Both the position numbers and the translations under genes were made by a program. A stretch of DNA of 64,000 nucleotides from Streptomyces resistomycificus (lineage in GTDB: Bacteria; Actinomycetota; Actinomycetes; Streptomycetales; Streptomycetaceae): the NCBI RefSeq assembly GCF_001514265.1, contig NZ_KQ948989.1:1020367-1084366 (forward strand), in the 5' to 3' direction. How positions within the stretch are numbered: the stretch's first letter is position 1; each line of letters opens with the position of its first letter. Of the stretch, positions 50,523 through 58,636 are shown piece by piece. The notes under the pieces were generated by a model, which saw only the letters and a list, made by a program, of their open reading frames with translations, was not told where the DNA came from and ran no database searches.

Positions 50523-51269
50523 TTAGAGTGCGCGCTCCCTGGCTTGAAGCGACGCTCCACGGACCGGACCGCGGTGCACCGGCCCGTGGCCGGGCAGCAG
50601 GGTGTCGCCCGCGAGGTCCGCGAGGACGTCCAGCGAGGCCACGGCACGGGCCCGTTCGTGGTGGAACATGTCGGGAAGCAGCTGCGGGCCCTCGACCCGC
50701 GAGGTGGGGTGCCCGCTGACCAGGGCGTCGCCCGAGATCACCACCCCGGTGTCGGGGAGGTGGTAGGCGGTGTGTCCGTCGGTGTGGCCGGGCGTGTGCA
50801 CGGGGACGGGCCGGCCGGGCAGGTCGAGCGGGCCGGTCACGGGGAAGGGCTGGGGGGAGGCGACGGGGACGTGCGCGGTGCCGCCCGAGCGGATCGCGTG
50901 CACCGCCCAGGGCAGGACTCCGGGCCGCCAGCCGTTCCTCAGCACCGTCCCGACGCTGACCTGGTGCAGGAACTCCCGCCGCGCGTGGGGTACTTCGGCC
51001 TCGTGCAGGTACACGGGCATGCCGTAGGCGGTGCGCAGGTACTCGGTGGAGCCGAGGTGGTCGTTGTGGGCGTGCGTGATCAGCACGGCCGCGACCGCCT
51101 CCGGTGAACTGCCCACCTCCGCAAGGGAGGACAGCAGCAGCTCCCGGTCGCCCGGGTATCCGGTGTCGACGAGCGTGACGGCGTCCCCCTCTTTGAGGAT
51201 CACCCAGTTCGTGTTGCTGCCGTGCACCAGATAGGTACCGGCGGCTACCTGCTGCACGTCTGCCCGCAT
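50523..51269 (-). CDS. MBL-fold metallo-hydrolase
   Basis: 248 residues. Metal ligands: LITHAHNDHLGSTEYL (HxHxDH near 64-69), PVHTPGHTDGHTAYHL, VISGDALVS, and LLPGHGPVH. Typical di-zinc or iron hydrolase, as in glyoxalase II or lactonases. The start MRADVQQVAAGTYLVHGSNTNWV fits family length; longer in-frame leads do not. Small molecules hydrolysed are unknown. Same direction as the downstream DUF4032 gene with a 59-base gap. Confidence 0.92.
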   Translation of the reverse strand: MRADVQQVAAGTYLVHGSNTNWVILKEGDAVTLVDTGYPGDRELLLSSLAEVGSSPEAVAAVLITHAHNDHLGSTEYLRTAYGMPVYLHEAEVPHARREFLHQVSVGTVLRNGWRPGVLPWAVHAIRSGGTAHVPVASPQPFPVTGPLDLPGRPVPVHTPGHTDGHTAYHLPDTGVVISGDALVSGHPTSRVEGPQLLPDMFHHERARAVASLDVLADLAGDTLLPGHGPVHRGPVRGASLQARERAL

Positions 51270-51317
51270 GATCGTCCCGAGTGTTGAGGAACTGCCCGAC
51301 GGACACAGCAAAGCAGA

Positions 51318-51790
51318 TCAGGAGGGAGGCGGAGTCGGCGGGTCCGGTCGCATGCCGAACAGGGAACGGGTGATCCGCGTCCGGCGTACGAGGTACTCGT
51401 ACGGGCCGAGAGCCACCGCCAGGGAAGCCGCCACGATCGCCGCGTACTTGACCAGGATCGACGCGGGCAGGCCCACCACGCCGTACGCGAAGGCGACCAC
51501 GACCGGCTGGTGCAGGACGTACAACGGCAGGGCGGCGACGGTGAGATACGGCGTCACGCGCGCCGTGCGGCGGCCGCCCTGGCCCGAGCACCCTCGCCGG
51601 ACGCACCCTCTGCGGACCTCTCGCCGGGCCGGTCCAGCAGCCCTAGGATCGCCGTCAGGCCCAGCGGTTCCAGCCCGCGAAGCTCTCCTCCATACCGAGC
51701 AGCGCGTCGATGAGGGCGAGCGGCAGCGCGGGCACCAGGAGGAGTGCCGGCCGTCGTTCCACCGCCTCTCCCGTGCGCCGGGCAGCGGCC
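51318..51790 (-). pseudogene. Relic of an acyltransferase-3-type membrane protein
   Basis: Three frames of one former gene are visible on the minus strand. The first gives LVPALPLALIDALLGMEES then FAGWNRWA. The second gives LTAILGLLDRPGERS. The third gives RVTPYLTVAALPLYVLHQ, then PVVVAFAYGVVGLP and YEYLVRRTRITRSLFGM, ending at 51318. Together these are the C-terminal third of the O-acyltransferase membrane family; the piece between NRWA and LTAILG is shorter than in intact members. At least two frame changes and a missing 5' part make it non-functional. Confidence 0.75.
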
Positions 51791-51932
51791 CCCAGGGGTG
51801 GCCCCCTCCGATGAGCGTCAGTGTGGGGGAGCGGGGACGCGGGACGACCGGGTTCCGCCGGAACGGGGCTGCCTCCGGCACCGTCCGCCGGAGGCAGCCC
51901 CCGCGTGCGGCCGAGGCGGCCGCCTCTCCGCC

Positions 51933-52562
51933 TCAGCGCACGCCGTGCGGCCGGAACTGGATGCTGATGCGCGGTCCCGCCGCGCGCTTGGTCTTCGGTA
52001 CGGCGTGCTCCCAGGTGCGCTGGCAGGAGCCGCCCATCACGATCAGGTCGCCGTGCCCCAGCGGCCGACGGACCGTCTCCCCGCCGCGCACCGGACGCAG
52101 CAGCAGATCCCGGGGAGCGCCCACGGACAGGATCGCGACCATGGTGTCCTCGCGGGCTCCGCGCCCGATGCGGTCCCCGTGCCAGGCCACGCTGTCCCTG
52201 CCGTCGCGGTAGTAGCACAACCCGGCCGTGGTGAACGGCTCGCCCAGTTCCTCGGCGTAGTGCGCGGACAGCGCCTCGCGGGCCTGGGGCAGCACGGGGT
52301 GCGGGAGGGGGTCGCCGGGTCCGTAGAACGACAGCAGCCGGGGTACGTCGACCACCTGGTCGTACATCTTCCGGCGCTCCGCACGCCACGGCACCTCGGC
52401 GGCCAGCTGTTCGAACAATCCGTCCGATCCGCTCAGCCAGCCGGGCAGCACGTCGATCCAGGCGCCGAGACCGAGCACGGTCCGGCGGATCCCGTCGAGG
52501 GGCCCGAGCCACAGCCGGTCGGCCTGGTCGAAGAGCGAGCCCTGGAGGTGGTGCGCGGTCAT
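51933..52562 (-). CDS. alkB: AlkB-like Fe(II)/2-oxoglutarate dioxygenase
   Basis: 209 residues. Fe ligands His128 and Asp130 in SVAWHGDRIG, distal His186 in TWEHAVPK, and 2-oxoglutarate-binding Arg in RISIQFRPH. LLSFYGPGDPLPHP and CYYRDGRDSVAWH follow the bacterial AlkB pattern. Removes methyl or etheno lesions from DNA or RNA bases. ATG start with AGGAG upstream. A near-consensus actinobacterial SOS box lies 20 bases upstream of the ATG. Divergent from a TetR gene. Confidence 0.94.
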   Translation of the reverse strand: MTAHHLQGSLFDQADRLWLGPLDGIRRTVLGLGAWIDVLPGWLSGSDGLFEQLAAEVPWRAERRKMYDQVVDVPRLLSFYGPGDPLPHPVLPQAREALSAHYAEELGEPFTTAGLCYYRDGRDSVAWHGDRIGRGAREDTMVAILSVGAPRDLLLRPVRGGETVRRPLGHGDLIVMGGSCQRTWEHAVPKTKRAAGPRISIQFRPHGVR

Positions 52563-52582
52563 GCTGCCAGCGTACTCCTCAT

Positions 52583-52598
52583 TCGAATATATGTTCCC
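52583..52598 (-). promoter_or_regulatory. LexA (SOS) box-like site upstream of alkB
   Basis: TCGAAT-ATAT-GTTCCC matches 9 of 12 fixed positions of the actinobacterial LexA box TCGAAC-N4-GTTCGA. It lies just upstream of the alkB ribosome-binding site, so LexA would block transcription until DNA damage. Not seen with perfect palindromic ends, so moderate confidence. Confidence 0.5.
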
Positions 52599-52647
52599 AA
52601 TGAATCCGGCCGCCCGTCGCTTTCGGACCGAGGCTTTCGATGCATCG

Positions 52648-52671
52648 ATGTATCGGATACATTCCTGTATC
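52648..52671. promoter_or_regulatory. Overlapping palindromes, probable TetR operator
   Basis: ATGTAT-CGG-ATACAT (52648-52662) and GATACA-TTCC-TGTATC (52656-52671) are both perfect and share the central ATACA. They lie 17 bases before the TetR gene start, as expected for an autorepressed tetR-like gene. Confidence 0.7.
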
Positions 52672-52687
52672 GAACGGAGGGCCGAAC

Positions 52688-53323
52688 ATGGCGGTGGAGC
52701 AGACGACCAGGCGCGTGACCAGGCGTCGTGTCCGTACGCGCGCCAACCTGCTGGACGCGGCCTTCGCGGTCTTCGCCGCCAAGGGCTTCGGGCGGGTCTC
52801 GATCGAGGAGGTCTGTGAGGCGGCCGGTTACAGCCGGGGTGCCTTCTACTCCAACTTCGACAGTCTCGACGAGCTGTTCTTCGCCCTCTACCGGCAGCGG
52901 GCCGACCTGATCGCCGAGCAGGTGACCGAGGCCCTGGCCCTGGACGGACCCGGACTCGACGTACCGGCGTCCGTGGACCGCGTCACCGAGGTGCTTCTGC
53001 TCGACGTGGACTGGCTGCTGGTCAAGACGGACTTCCTGGTCCACGCAGCGCGTGACCGGGCCGTCGCACAGACCCTGCTGGAGCACCGGGAGCGGCTGCG
53101 GCGGGCGATCGAGGAACGGCTCGCCCGCGCCACGGGACACACCGCCCTGCCCGCCGTGCTCGGCGGCGTCGACGGCGCCGCCCGCGCGGTCGTCGCCGCG
53201 TACGACGGAGTCACCACCCAACTGCTGCTGGACAAGGACATCGAGCGCGCCCGCGTCTGGCTGGGCCAGTTGCTGACCGCGCTGCTGACCGACGGCAGCG
53301 GAAGACCCGAACAAGACCTCTGA
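52688..53323 (+). CDS. TetR-family transcriptional regulator
   Basis: 211 residues, ATG with GGAGG upstream. N-terminal helix-turn-helix: RANLLDAAFAVFAAKGFGRVSIEEVCEAAGYSRGAFYSNFDSLDEL. The ligand domain follows (about 75-205). The flavin dehydrogenase follows closely (28 bases to its chosen start), so this is a regulator-enzyme operon, and overlapping palindromes upstream are its probable operator. Ligand probably relates to the dehydrogenase substrate. Confidence 0.93.
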   Translation: MAVEQTTRRVTRRRVRTRANLLDAAFAVFAAKGFGRVSIEEVCEAAGYSRGAFYSNFDSLDELFFALYRQRADLIAEQVTEALALDGPGLDVPASVDRVTEVLLLDVDWLLVKTDFLVHAARDRAVAQTLLEHRERLRRAIEERLARATGHTALPAVLGGVDGAARAVVAAYDGVTTQLLLDKDIERARVWLGQLLTALLTDGSGRPEQDL

Positions 53324-53351
53324 GACCCCCATGAGAAAGGCAACGGTCGCC

Positions 53352-55025
53352 ATGGATGCGGACGTCATCGTCGTCGGAGCCGGACTCGCGGGCCTGGTCG
53401 CGGCACACGAACTCACCAGCAAGGGCCGCCGGGTCGCGCTGGTCGACCAGGAGAACGCCGCCAACCTCGGCGGCCAGGCCTTCTGGTCCTTCGGCGGGCT
53501 GTTCATCGTCGACACCCCGGAGCAGCGCCGCCTGGGCATCAAGGACTCCTTCGACCTGGCCTGGAGCGACTGGCAGGGCAGCGCCCGTTTCGACCGGACC
53601 GACGACGAGGACTCCTGGGCGGTGCGCTGGGCGCGCGCCTACGTCGAGTTCGCGGCGGGGGAGAAGCGGTCCTGGCTGGAGGGGCACGGCATCAAGTTCC
53701 TGCCCACCGTCGGCTGGGCCGAGCGCGGCGACCTGACGGCCCAGGGCCACGGCAACTCCGTCCCCCGCTTCCACATCGCCTGGGGCACCGGCACCGGAGT
53801 CGTCGAGCCGTTCGTCGCGTACGCCAAGCAGGCGGCGCGTGACGGGCTGCTCACCTTCTACCACCGCCACCAGGTCGACGAACTGGTCGTCGAGGAAGGC
53901 GCGGCCCGCGGGGTCCGCGGCACCCTGCTGGCCGAGGACGACTCCCCGCGGGGCGTCTCCTCCAACCGCGACCGCGTGGGCGACTTCGAGCTCACCGCCC
54001 GGGCCGTCGTCGTCACCAGCGGTGGCATCGGCGCCAACCACGACATCGTCCGTCGCTACTGGCCCGAGCGCCTGGGGACCCCGCCCGCCGAGATGGTCAC
54101 CGGCGTCCCCGCCTATGTCGACGGCCGGATGCTCGACATCAGCGCCGCGGCCGGTGTCCGCCTGGTCAACCGCGACCGTATGTGGCACTACACCGAGGGC
54201 CTGCAGAACTGGGACCCGATCTGGCCCGGCCACGGCATCCGCATCCTGCCCGGCCCGTCCTCGATGTGGTTCGACGCCCTCGGCCGCCGGCTGCCCGAGC
54301 CGTGTCTGCCCGGCTACGACACGCTCAGCACGCTCAAGTACCTGCGCACCACCGAGGACATCGCGGACCACGACCACTCGTGGTTCATCCTCACCCAGAA
54401 GATCATCGAGAAGGAGTTCGCCCTGTCGGGCTCCGAGCAGAACCCCGACATCACCGCCAAGGACCGGGCCGGCTTTCTGAAGACCCGGGTCCTGGGCAAG
54501 GGGGCACCCGGCCCGGTCGACGCCTTCGTGCGCAAGGGCGCGGACTTCGTGACCGCCTCCAACCTGGAGCAACTGGTCGAGAAGATGAACGCGCTGACGG
54601 ACAAGGCGCTGCTCGACGCCGCCGTCATCCGGCGTCAGATCGAGGCCCGTGACCTCCAGATCGCCAACGCCTTCAGCAAGGACGCCCAGGTGCAGGGCAT
54701 CCGCAACGCGCGCCGCTACATCGGCGACCGCCTCGGCCGCGTCGCCACCCCGCACCGCATCCTGGACCCGGCCGCCGGGCCCCTCATCGGCGTCAAGCTG
54801 CACACCCTCACCCGCAAGACGCTCGGCGGCATCCAGACCGACCTCGACTCCCGCGCCCTCGGCACCGACGGCAAGCCCCTCGACGGGTTGTACGCGGCGG
54901 GCGAGGTCGCCGGGTTCGGCGGCGGCGGCGTCCACGGCTACAACGCGCTGGAAGGCACCTTCCTCGGCGGCTGCCTCTTCTCGGGGCGGGCCGCGGGCCG
55001 GGCCGCGGCCCGGCAGACCGCCTGA
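53352..55025 (+). CDS. FAD-binding dehydrogenase (3-ketosteroid-dehydrogenase / fumarate-reductase-like)
   Basis: 557 residues from ATG at 53352. FAD-binding DVIVVGAGLAGLVAAHELTSKG, NLGGQAFWSFGGLF, and C-terminal GLYAAGEVAGFGGGGVHGYNALEGTFLGGCLFSGR are present. Family members remove hydrogens alpha-beta to a carbonyl, as in 3-ketosteroid delta-1-dehydrogenases. No steroid degradation genes are adjacent. An ATG 21 bases earlier (MRKATVA) would add 7 residues; I prefer the later start by homologue length, with GAAAGG upstream. Likely under control of the preceding TetR. Confidence 0.9.
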   Translation: MDADVIVVGAGLAGLVAAHELTSKGRRVALVDQENAANLGGQAFWSFGGLFIVDTPEQRRLGIKDSFDLAWSDWQGSARFDRTDDEDSWAVRWARAYVEFAAGEKRSWLEGHGIKFLPTVGWAERGDLTAQGHGNSVPRFHIAWGTGTGVVEPFVAYAKQAARDGLLTFYHRHQVDELVVEEGAARGVRGTLLAEDDSPRGVSSNRDRVGDFELTARAVVVTSGGIGANHDIVRRYWPERLGTPPAEMVTGVPAYVDGRMLDISAAAGVRLVNRDRMWHYTEGLQNWDPIWPGHGIRILPGPSSMWFDALGRRLPEPCLPGYDTLSTLKYLRTTEDIADHDHSWFILTQKIIEKEFALSGSEQNPDITAKDRAGFLKTRVLGKGAPGPVDAFVRKGADFVTASNLEQLVEKMNALTDKALLDAAVIRRQIEARDLQIANAFSKDAQVQGIRNARRYIGDRLGRVATPHRILDPAAGPLIGVKLHTLTRKTLGGIQTDLDSRALGTDGKPLDGLYAAGEVAGFGGGGVHGYNALEGTFLGGCLFSGRAAGRAAARQTA

Positions 55026-55072
55026 CCCGTCCGCGCCGGTCCGTCTCCTCGGCCCTCGAGCCGGCTCTCGGG

Positions 55073-55423
55073 TCAGCCCTCCAGGAGACGGACCAGCACG
55101 GACGCGTGGCTCTCCTCGGGGGCCTTGGCGGCGGTCAGCAGCGTGACGGCGCCCTTTGCGGCCAACTCCCGCACATGGTCGAGGCGTTCGGCCGCCTCGG
55201 GAGCGGCCAGCTCCGCCTCGTAACGCCGGCCGAACTCCTCGTACGACGCCTCGCCCGCGTGATACCAGCGGCGCAGTTCGGTCGACGGGGTGAGGGCCTT
55301 GGGCCACTCGTCGACACGCGCCGCGTCCTTCGAAAGACCGCGCGGCCACAGCCGGTCCACCAGGACACGCACACCGTCGTCGGACCTGGGCGCTTCGTAC
55401 ACGCGGCGGACGCGCACGCTCAT
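55073..55423 (-). CDS. DUF488 family protein
   Basis: 116 residues. DUF488 pattern: VRVRRVYEAPRSDDGVRVLVDRLWPRGLSKDAARVDEWPKAL, then RRWYHAGEASYEEFGRRYEAEL and VTLLTAAKAPEESHASVLVRLL. Small cytosolic alpha/beta proteins; some bind haem or are linked to stress, but no general activity is known. ATG start with GAAAGGC upstream. Convergent to the flavin dehydrogenase, 47 bases apart. Confidence 0.9.
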   Translation of the reverse strand: MSVRVRRVYEAPRSDDGVRVLVDRLWPRGLSKDAARVDEWPKALTPSTELRRWYHAGEASYEEFGRRYEAELAAPEAAERLDHVRELAAKGAVTLLTAAKAPEESHASVLVRLLEG

Positions 55424-55629
55424 GGGCGGGCCTTTCGAAAGAGGGGCCGAGGAGGTCGCCGACGCCGCACGGGCCGGCGGTGCCCGCCGACGCGGGGCCT
55501 GTCGGGAGCGTATCGCCGGGTCCCCGCGTGCGCCGGTCGACGCGACGCGACTTGACCTGATCAAGGGCGCGACACGCAAGGGGCGGCTCATAGGGTGGGC
55601 GGTCGGCCCCCCACTCGTCAGGAGCGCAC

Positions 55630-57042
55630 GTGACGCAGCCCGCCGGACGTACCGCCGTTCTCCGCCGCGAAGCCGTGACCGCCACCGTCCCCGTCGCCCT
55701 GGCGGCCCTGTTCGTGGCCGCCGGACCCGCGTCCGCGGCCACCGCCGGCGCGGCCGGCGTCGGTGACCCGTACTTCCCGCTCGCCGGGAACGGCGGCTAC
55801 GACGTCCGCCACTACGACCTGACCTTCCGTTACGACCCCGGCAACGGCCGCCTCAAGGGCAAGGCGTTCCTCACCGCCCGCGCCACCCAGTCACTCACCC
55901 GCTTCGACCTCGACCTCAACGGACTGAAGGTCACCGGCCTCACGGTCGACCACGTCAAGGCGCACCACACCCGCGACGGCCAGGAACTCGTCGTCACCCC
56001 GCGCCACGCCCTGCGCAAGGGCCAGGAGTTCCGCGTCACCGTCGGCTACGAGGGCAGACCCGGCCCGGTCACCGACCCGGACGGCTCGCTCGACGGCTGG
56101 ATCCCCACCGACGACGGCGCCTTCGTGGCCGGCGAGCCGCAGGGCGCCATGACCTGGTTCCCGGCCGACAACCACCCCACGGACAAGGCGTCCTACGACT
56201 TCGAGATCACCGTCCCCAAGGGGCGCACCGCCGTCGCCAACGGCGTCCTCCTCGGCAAGCGGACCGCGCACGGACAGACCACCTTCCGCTGGCGCCAGCA
56301 GGAGCCGATGGCGGCCTACCTCGCCACCGCCACGATCGGGAAGTTCGAGGTCAGGCAGTACACCACCCGCGACGGCATCAAGGTCTACGACGCCGTCGAC
56401 CCGCGCGAGGCCGAGGCCGCGGCACCCGTCCTGAAGAAGCTGCCCTCCGTACTGGAGTGGGCGAGCGACCTCTTCGGGCCCTACCCCTTCCGTGCCGCCG
56501 GCTCGATCGTCGACCACGCCCCGGACGTCGGCTACGCCCTGGAGACCCAGACGCGTCCCGTCTACGACGCGGCACCCGACCTGAGCACCCTCGTCCACGA
56601 GAGCGCCCACCAGTGGTTCGGCGACTCGGTCACCCTCACCTCCTGGAAGGAGATCTGGCTCAACGAGGGGTTCGCGACCTACGCCGAATGGCTGTACAGC
56701 GAGCAGCACGGCGGCACCAGCGCCCAGCAGATCTTCGACGGGCTCTACGCCCGCCCGGCGAGCGACGGCCTGTGGGAGTTCCCGCCCGGCGACCCCGGCA
56801 GCGGCGCGAACATCTTCGGCACCCCCGTCTACGCCCGCGGCGCCATGACCCTGCACGTCCTGCGCAAGGCCGTGGGGGACCGGGCCTTCTTCCGCGTCCT
56901 GCGGGCCTGGGCGGCACAGCACCGCGACGGCCACGGCACGACCCCGCAGTTCGTGCGCCTCGCGGAGCGGCAGTCGGGGAAGGACCTCGGCGGACTGTTC
57001 CACACCTGGCTGTACAAGGCGGGCAAGCCGGGCAAACCGTAG
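55630..57042 (+). CDS. Secreted M1-family zinc metallopeptidase
   Basis: 470 residues from GTG with AGGAG upstream. Signal region AVTATVPVALAALFVAAGPASA to about 37. N-terminal beta domain (YDVRHYDLTFRYD), then GxMEN-like GYALETQTRP, zinc motif HESAH at 323-327 (LVHESAHQWFGD) with the third ligand Glu346 in WLNEGFATYAEW, and Tyr in GTPVYARGAMTLH. Short C-terminal domain. Aminopeptidase-like enzyme acting outside the cell. Followed by an L,D-transpeptidase lipoprotein 76 bases away. Confidence 0.92.
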   Translation: MTQPAGRTAVLRREAVTATVPVALAALFVAAGPASAATAGAAGVGDPYFPLAGNGGYDVRHYDLTFRYDPGNGRLKGKAFLTARATQSLTRFDLDLNGLKVTGLTVDHVKAHHTRDGQELVVTPRHALRKGQEFRVTVGYEGRPGPVTDPDGSLDGWIPTDDGAFVAGEPQGAMTWFPADNHPTDKASYDFEITVPKGRTAVANGVLLGKRTAHGQTTFRWRQQEPMAAYLATATIGKFEVRQYTTRDGIKVYDAVDPREAEAAAPVLKKLPSVLEWASDLFGPYPFRAAGSIVDHAPDVGYALETQTRPVYDAAPDLSTLVHESAHQWFGDSVTLTSWKEIWLNEGFATYAEWLYSEQHGGTSAQQIFDGLYARPASDGLWEFPPGDPGSGANIFGTPVYARGAMTLHVLRKAVGDRAFFRVLRAWAAQHRDGHGTTPQFVRLAERQSGKDLGGLFHTWLYKAGKPGKP

Positions 57043-57118
57043 GTCCGAACGGGTCAAGTGGACCGAACAGGGGCCGTTACCTGACGAGTTCCTCACAAGT
57101 ATCGGTCAAGGTCGATCC

Positions 57119-57874
57119 GTGATCGCACCCAGGACTTCAATCGCGCTGCTCGCCGCGTCCCTGCTGCTCACCGGATGCGGCAGCGGCGCGGCGGCGATCT
57201 CGGACCCACGCCCCGAGGCCGCCCCGACCACCAGCACGCCCGCGCCCTCACCCCCACCCTCCCCGGCGGTCTCCGTCCAGGCGGCCCCGCGGCAGCTGCC
57301 CGGACTGGGGCCGGAGACCCTGGCACAGGTGCCGTCCGCCACCGGCCAGGTCGTCATGGCCACCGGCCGGGGCAAGAACTCGTCGCGCTCCACGGTCGTC
57401 CTGTACGAGCGCGCCGCGGGAGGGTGGCTGGCCGGGGAGGAGTGGCCCGCGCACAACGCGTACAAGGGCTGGACCCACCACCACCGGGCCGGGGACCTGC
57501 GCTCACCGGTGGGTGTCTACGACCTGACCGACGCCGGCGGCCTGCTCCCGGACCCGGGCACCCGCCTGCCGTACGACCACGGCGACGGGTTCACCGCCAC
57601 CGGAACCGGGTTCGAGGGCGAGGAACTGGCCGGGGCCTTCGACTACGTGATCGCCGTCAACTACAACCGGCAGCCGGGCACGTCCCCCCTCGACTGGACC
57701 CGCCCGCTGGGCGCGAAACGCGGCGGCGGCATCTGGCTGCACGTCGACCACGCCGGGCCCACGCAGGGCTGTGTCAGCATCGCCCGCGAGCACATGAGGG
57801 AACTGCTGCAGAGGCTCGACCCGAAACAGCGCCCCGTGGTCGTCATGGGCGACGCCGAGTCACTGGCCCGCTGA
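57119..57874 (+). CDS. L,D-transpeptidase (YkuD) lipoprotein
   Basis: 251 residues from GTG. Lipoprotein signal ALLAASLLLTGC with lipobox LTGC, then a Pro/Ser/Thr linker to about 55. The catalytic motif is HVDHAGPTQGCVSI with Cys218. Cross-links peptidoglycan stem peptides 3-3 or anchors proteins in the Gram-positive wall; GWTHHHRAGDLRSPVGVYDL is typical of the family. Position before a two-component system suggests cell-wall control. Confidence 0.9.
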   Translation: MIAPRTSIALLAASLLLTGCGSGAAAISDPRPEAAPTTSTPAPSPPPSPAVSVQAAPRQLPGLGPETLAQVPSATGQVVMATGRGKNSSRSTVVLYERAAGGWLAGEEWPAHNAYKGWTHHHRAGDLRSPVGVYDLTDAGGLLPDPGTRLPYDHGDGFTATGTGFEGEELAGAFDYVIAVNYNRQPGTSPLDWTRPLGAKRGGGIWLHVDHAGPTQGCVSIAREHMRELLQRLDPKQRPVVVMGDAESLAR

Positions 57875-57937
57875 GCCCGCTGAGCCCGTTGAGCCCGCCG
57901 AAGCCCTCCGAACCCCGAACCGCTTAGGATCCGCCGC

Positions 57938-58636
57938 GTGTGCGCACATGTGCTGGTCGCCGAGGACGACGAGATGCAGGCCGAACTCATACGCCGGTCC
58001 CTGCTGGCGGAGGGTCACACCGCCACGGTGGTCCACGACGGGCGGGCCGCCCTCGACGCGGCCCGCCGACTGCGGCCGGACCTCGTCGTGCTGGACCTCA
58101 TGCTGCCCGTGATCGACGGCTTCGGCGTGTGCCGGGCCCTGCGCCACGACGACGACGTCCCCGTCCTCATGCTCACCGCCCGCGCCACCGAGGACGACCT
58201 GCTGCTGGGCCTGGAGCTGGGCGCGGACGACTACATGACCAAGCCGTACAGCCCCCGCGAGCTGATGGCCCGCATCCGCACCGTCCTGCGGCGCAGCGCA
58301 CGCACCCCGGGCGAACGGCGAGACGATCCCGTCGTACGCGCCGGGGGGATCACGATCGATCCCGAACGGCACGAAGTGCGCTGCGAGGGAGCGCTCGTCG
58401 AGTGCACACCGGCCGAGTTCGAGATCCTCCTCGCCATGGCCGCCGAGCCCGAACGGGTCTTCTCGCGGTGGCAGTTGCTGGAAGTCACCCGGGGCACCGA
58501 CCGTGCCTCCACCGAGCGGGCCGTCGACGTCCACATCATGAACCTGCGCCGCAAGACGGAGACCGACCCGCGCCGGCCGACGCGGCTGCTCACCGTCTTC
58601 GGGGTCGGCTACAAGCTCAGCGGGGGACGTGGATGA
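57938..58636 (+). CDS. OmpR-family response regulator
   Basis: 232 residues from GTG. Receiver domain: acidic VAEDDEM, phospho-acceptor Asp53 in VVLDLMLPVIDGFG, Lys in DDYMTKPYSP near 102. DNA-binding winged helix at C-terminus (ECTPAEFEILLAMAAEPERVFSRWQLLE, then ERAVDVHIMNLRRKTE and GVGYKL). ATGA overlap with the histidine kinase gene makes them a co-translated pair. Confidence 0.95.
   Translation: MCAHVLVAEDDEMQAELIRRSLLAEGHTATVVHDGRAALDAARRLRPDLVVLDLMLPVIDGFGVCRALRHDDDVPVLMLTARATEDDLLLGLELGADDYMTKPYSPRELMARIRTVLRRSARTPGERRDDPVVRAGGITIDPERHEVRCEGALVECTPAEFEILLAMAAEPERVFSRWQLLEVTRGTDRASTERAVDVHIMNLRRKTETDPRRPTRLLTVFGVGYKLSGGRG

Noticed and set aside
53211..55742. 843-codon minus-strand open frame over the FAD dehydrogenase, DUF488 and peptidase starts
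   Set aside because: Crosses three recognisable genes on mixed strands and has no domain; pure shadow.
57872..57905. Tandem TGAGCCCG-type repeats after the L,D-transpeptidase gene
   Set aside because: Short, imperfect and explained by the local G+C-rich composition; no further structure.
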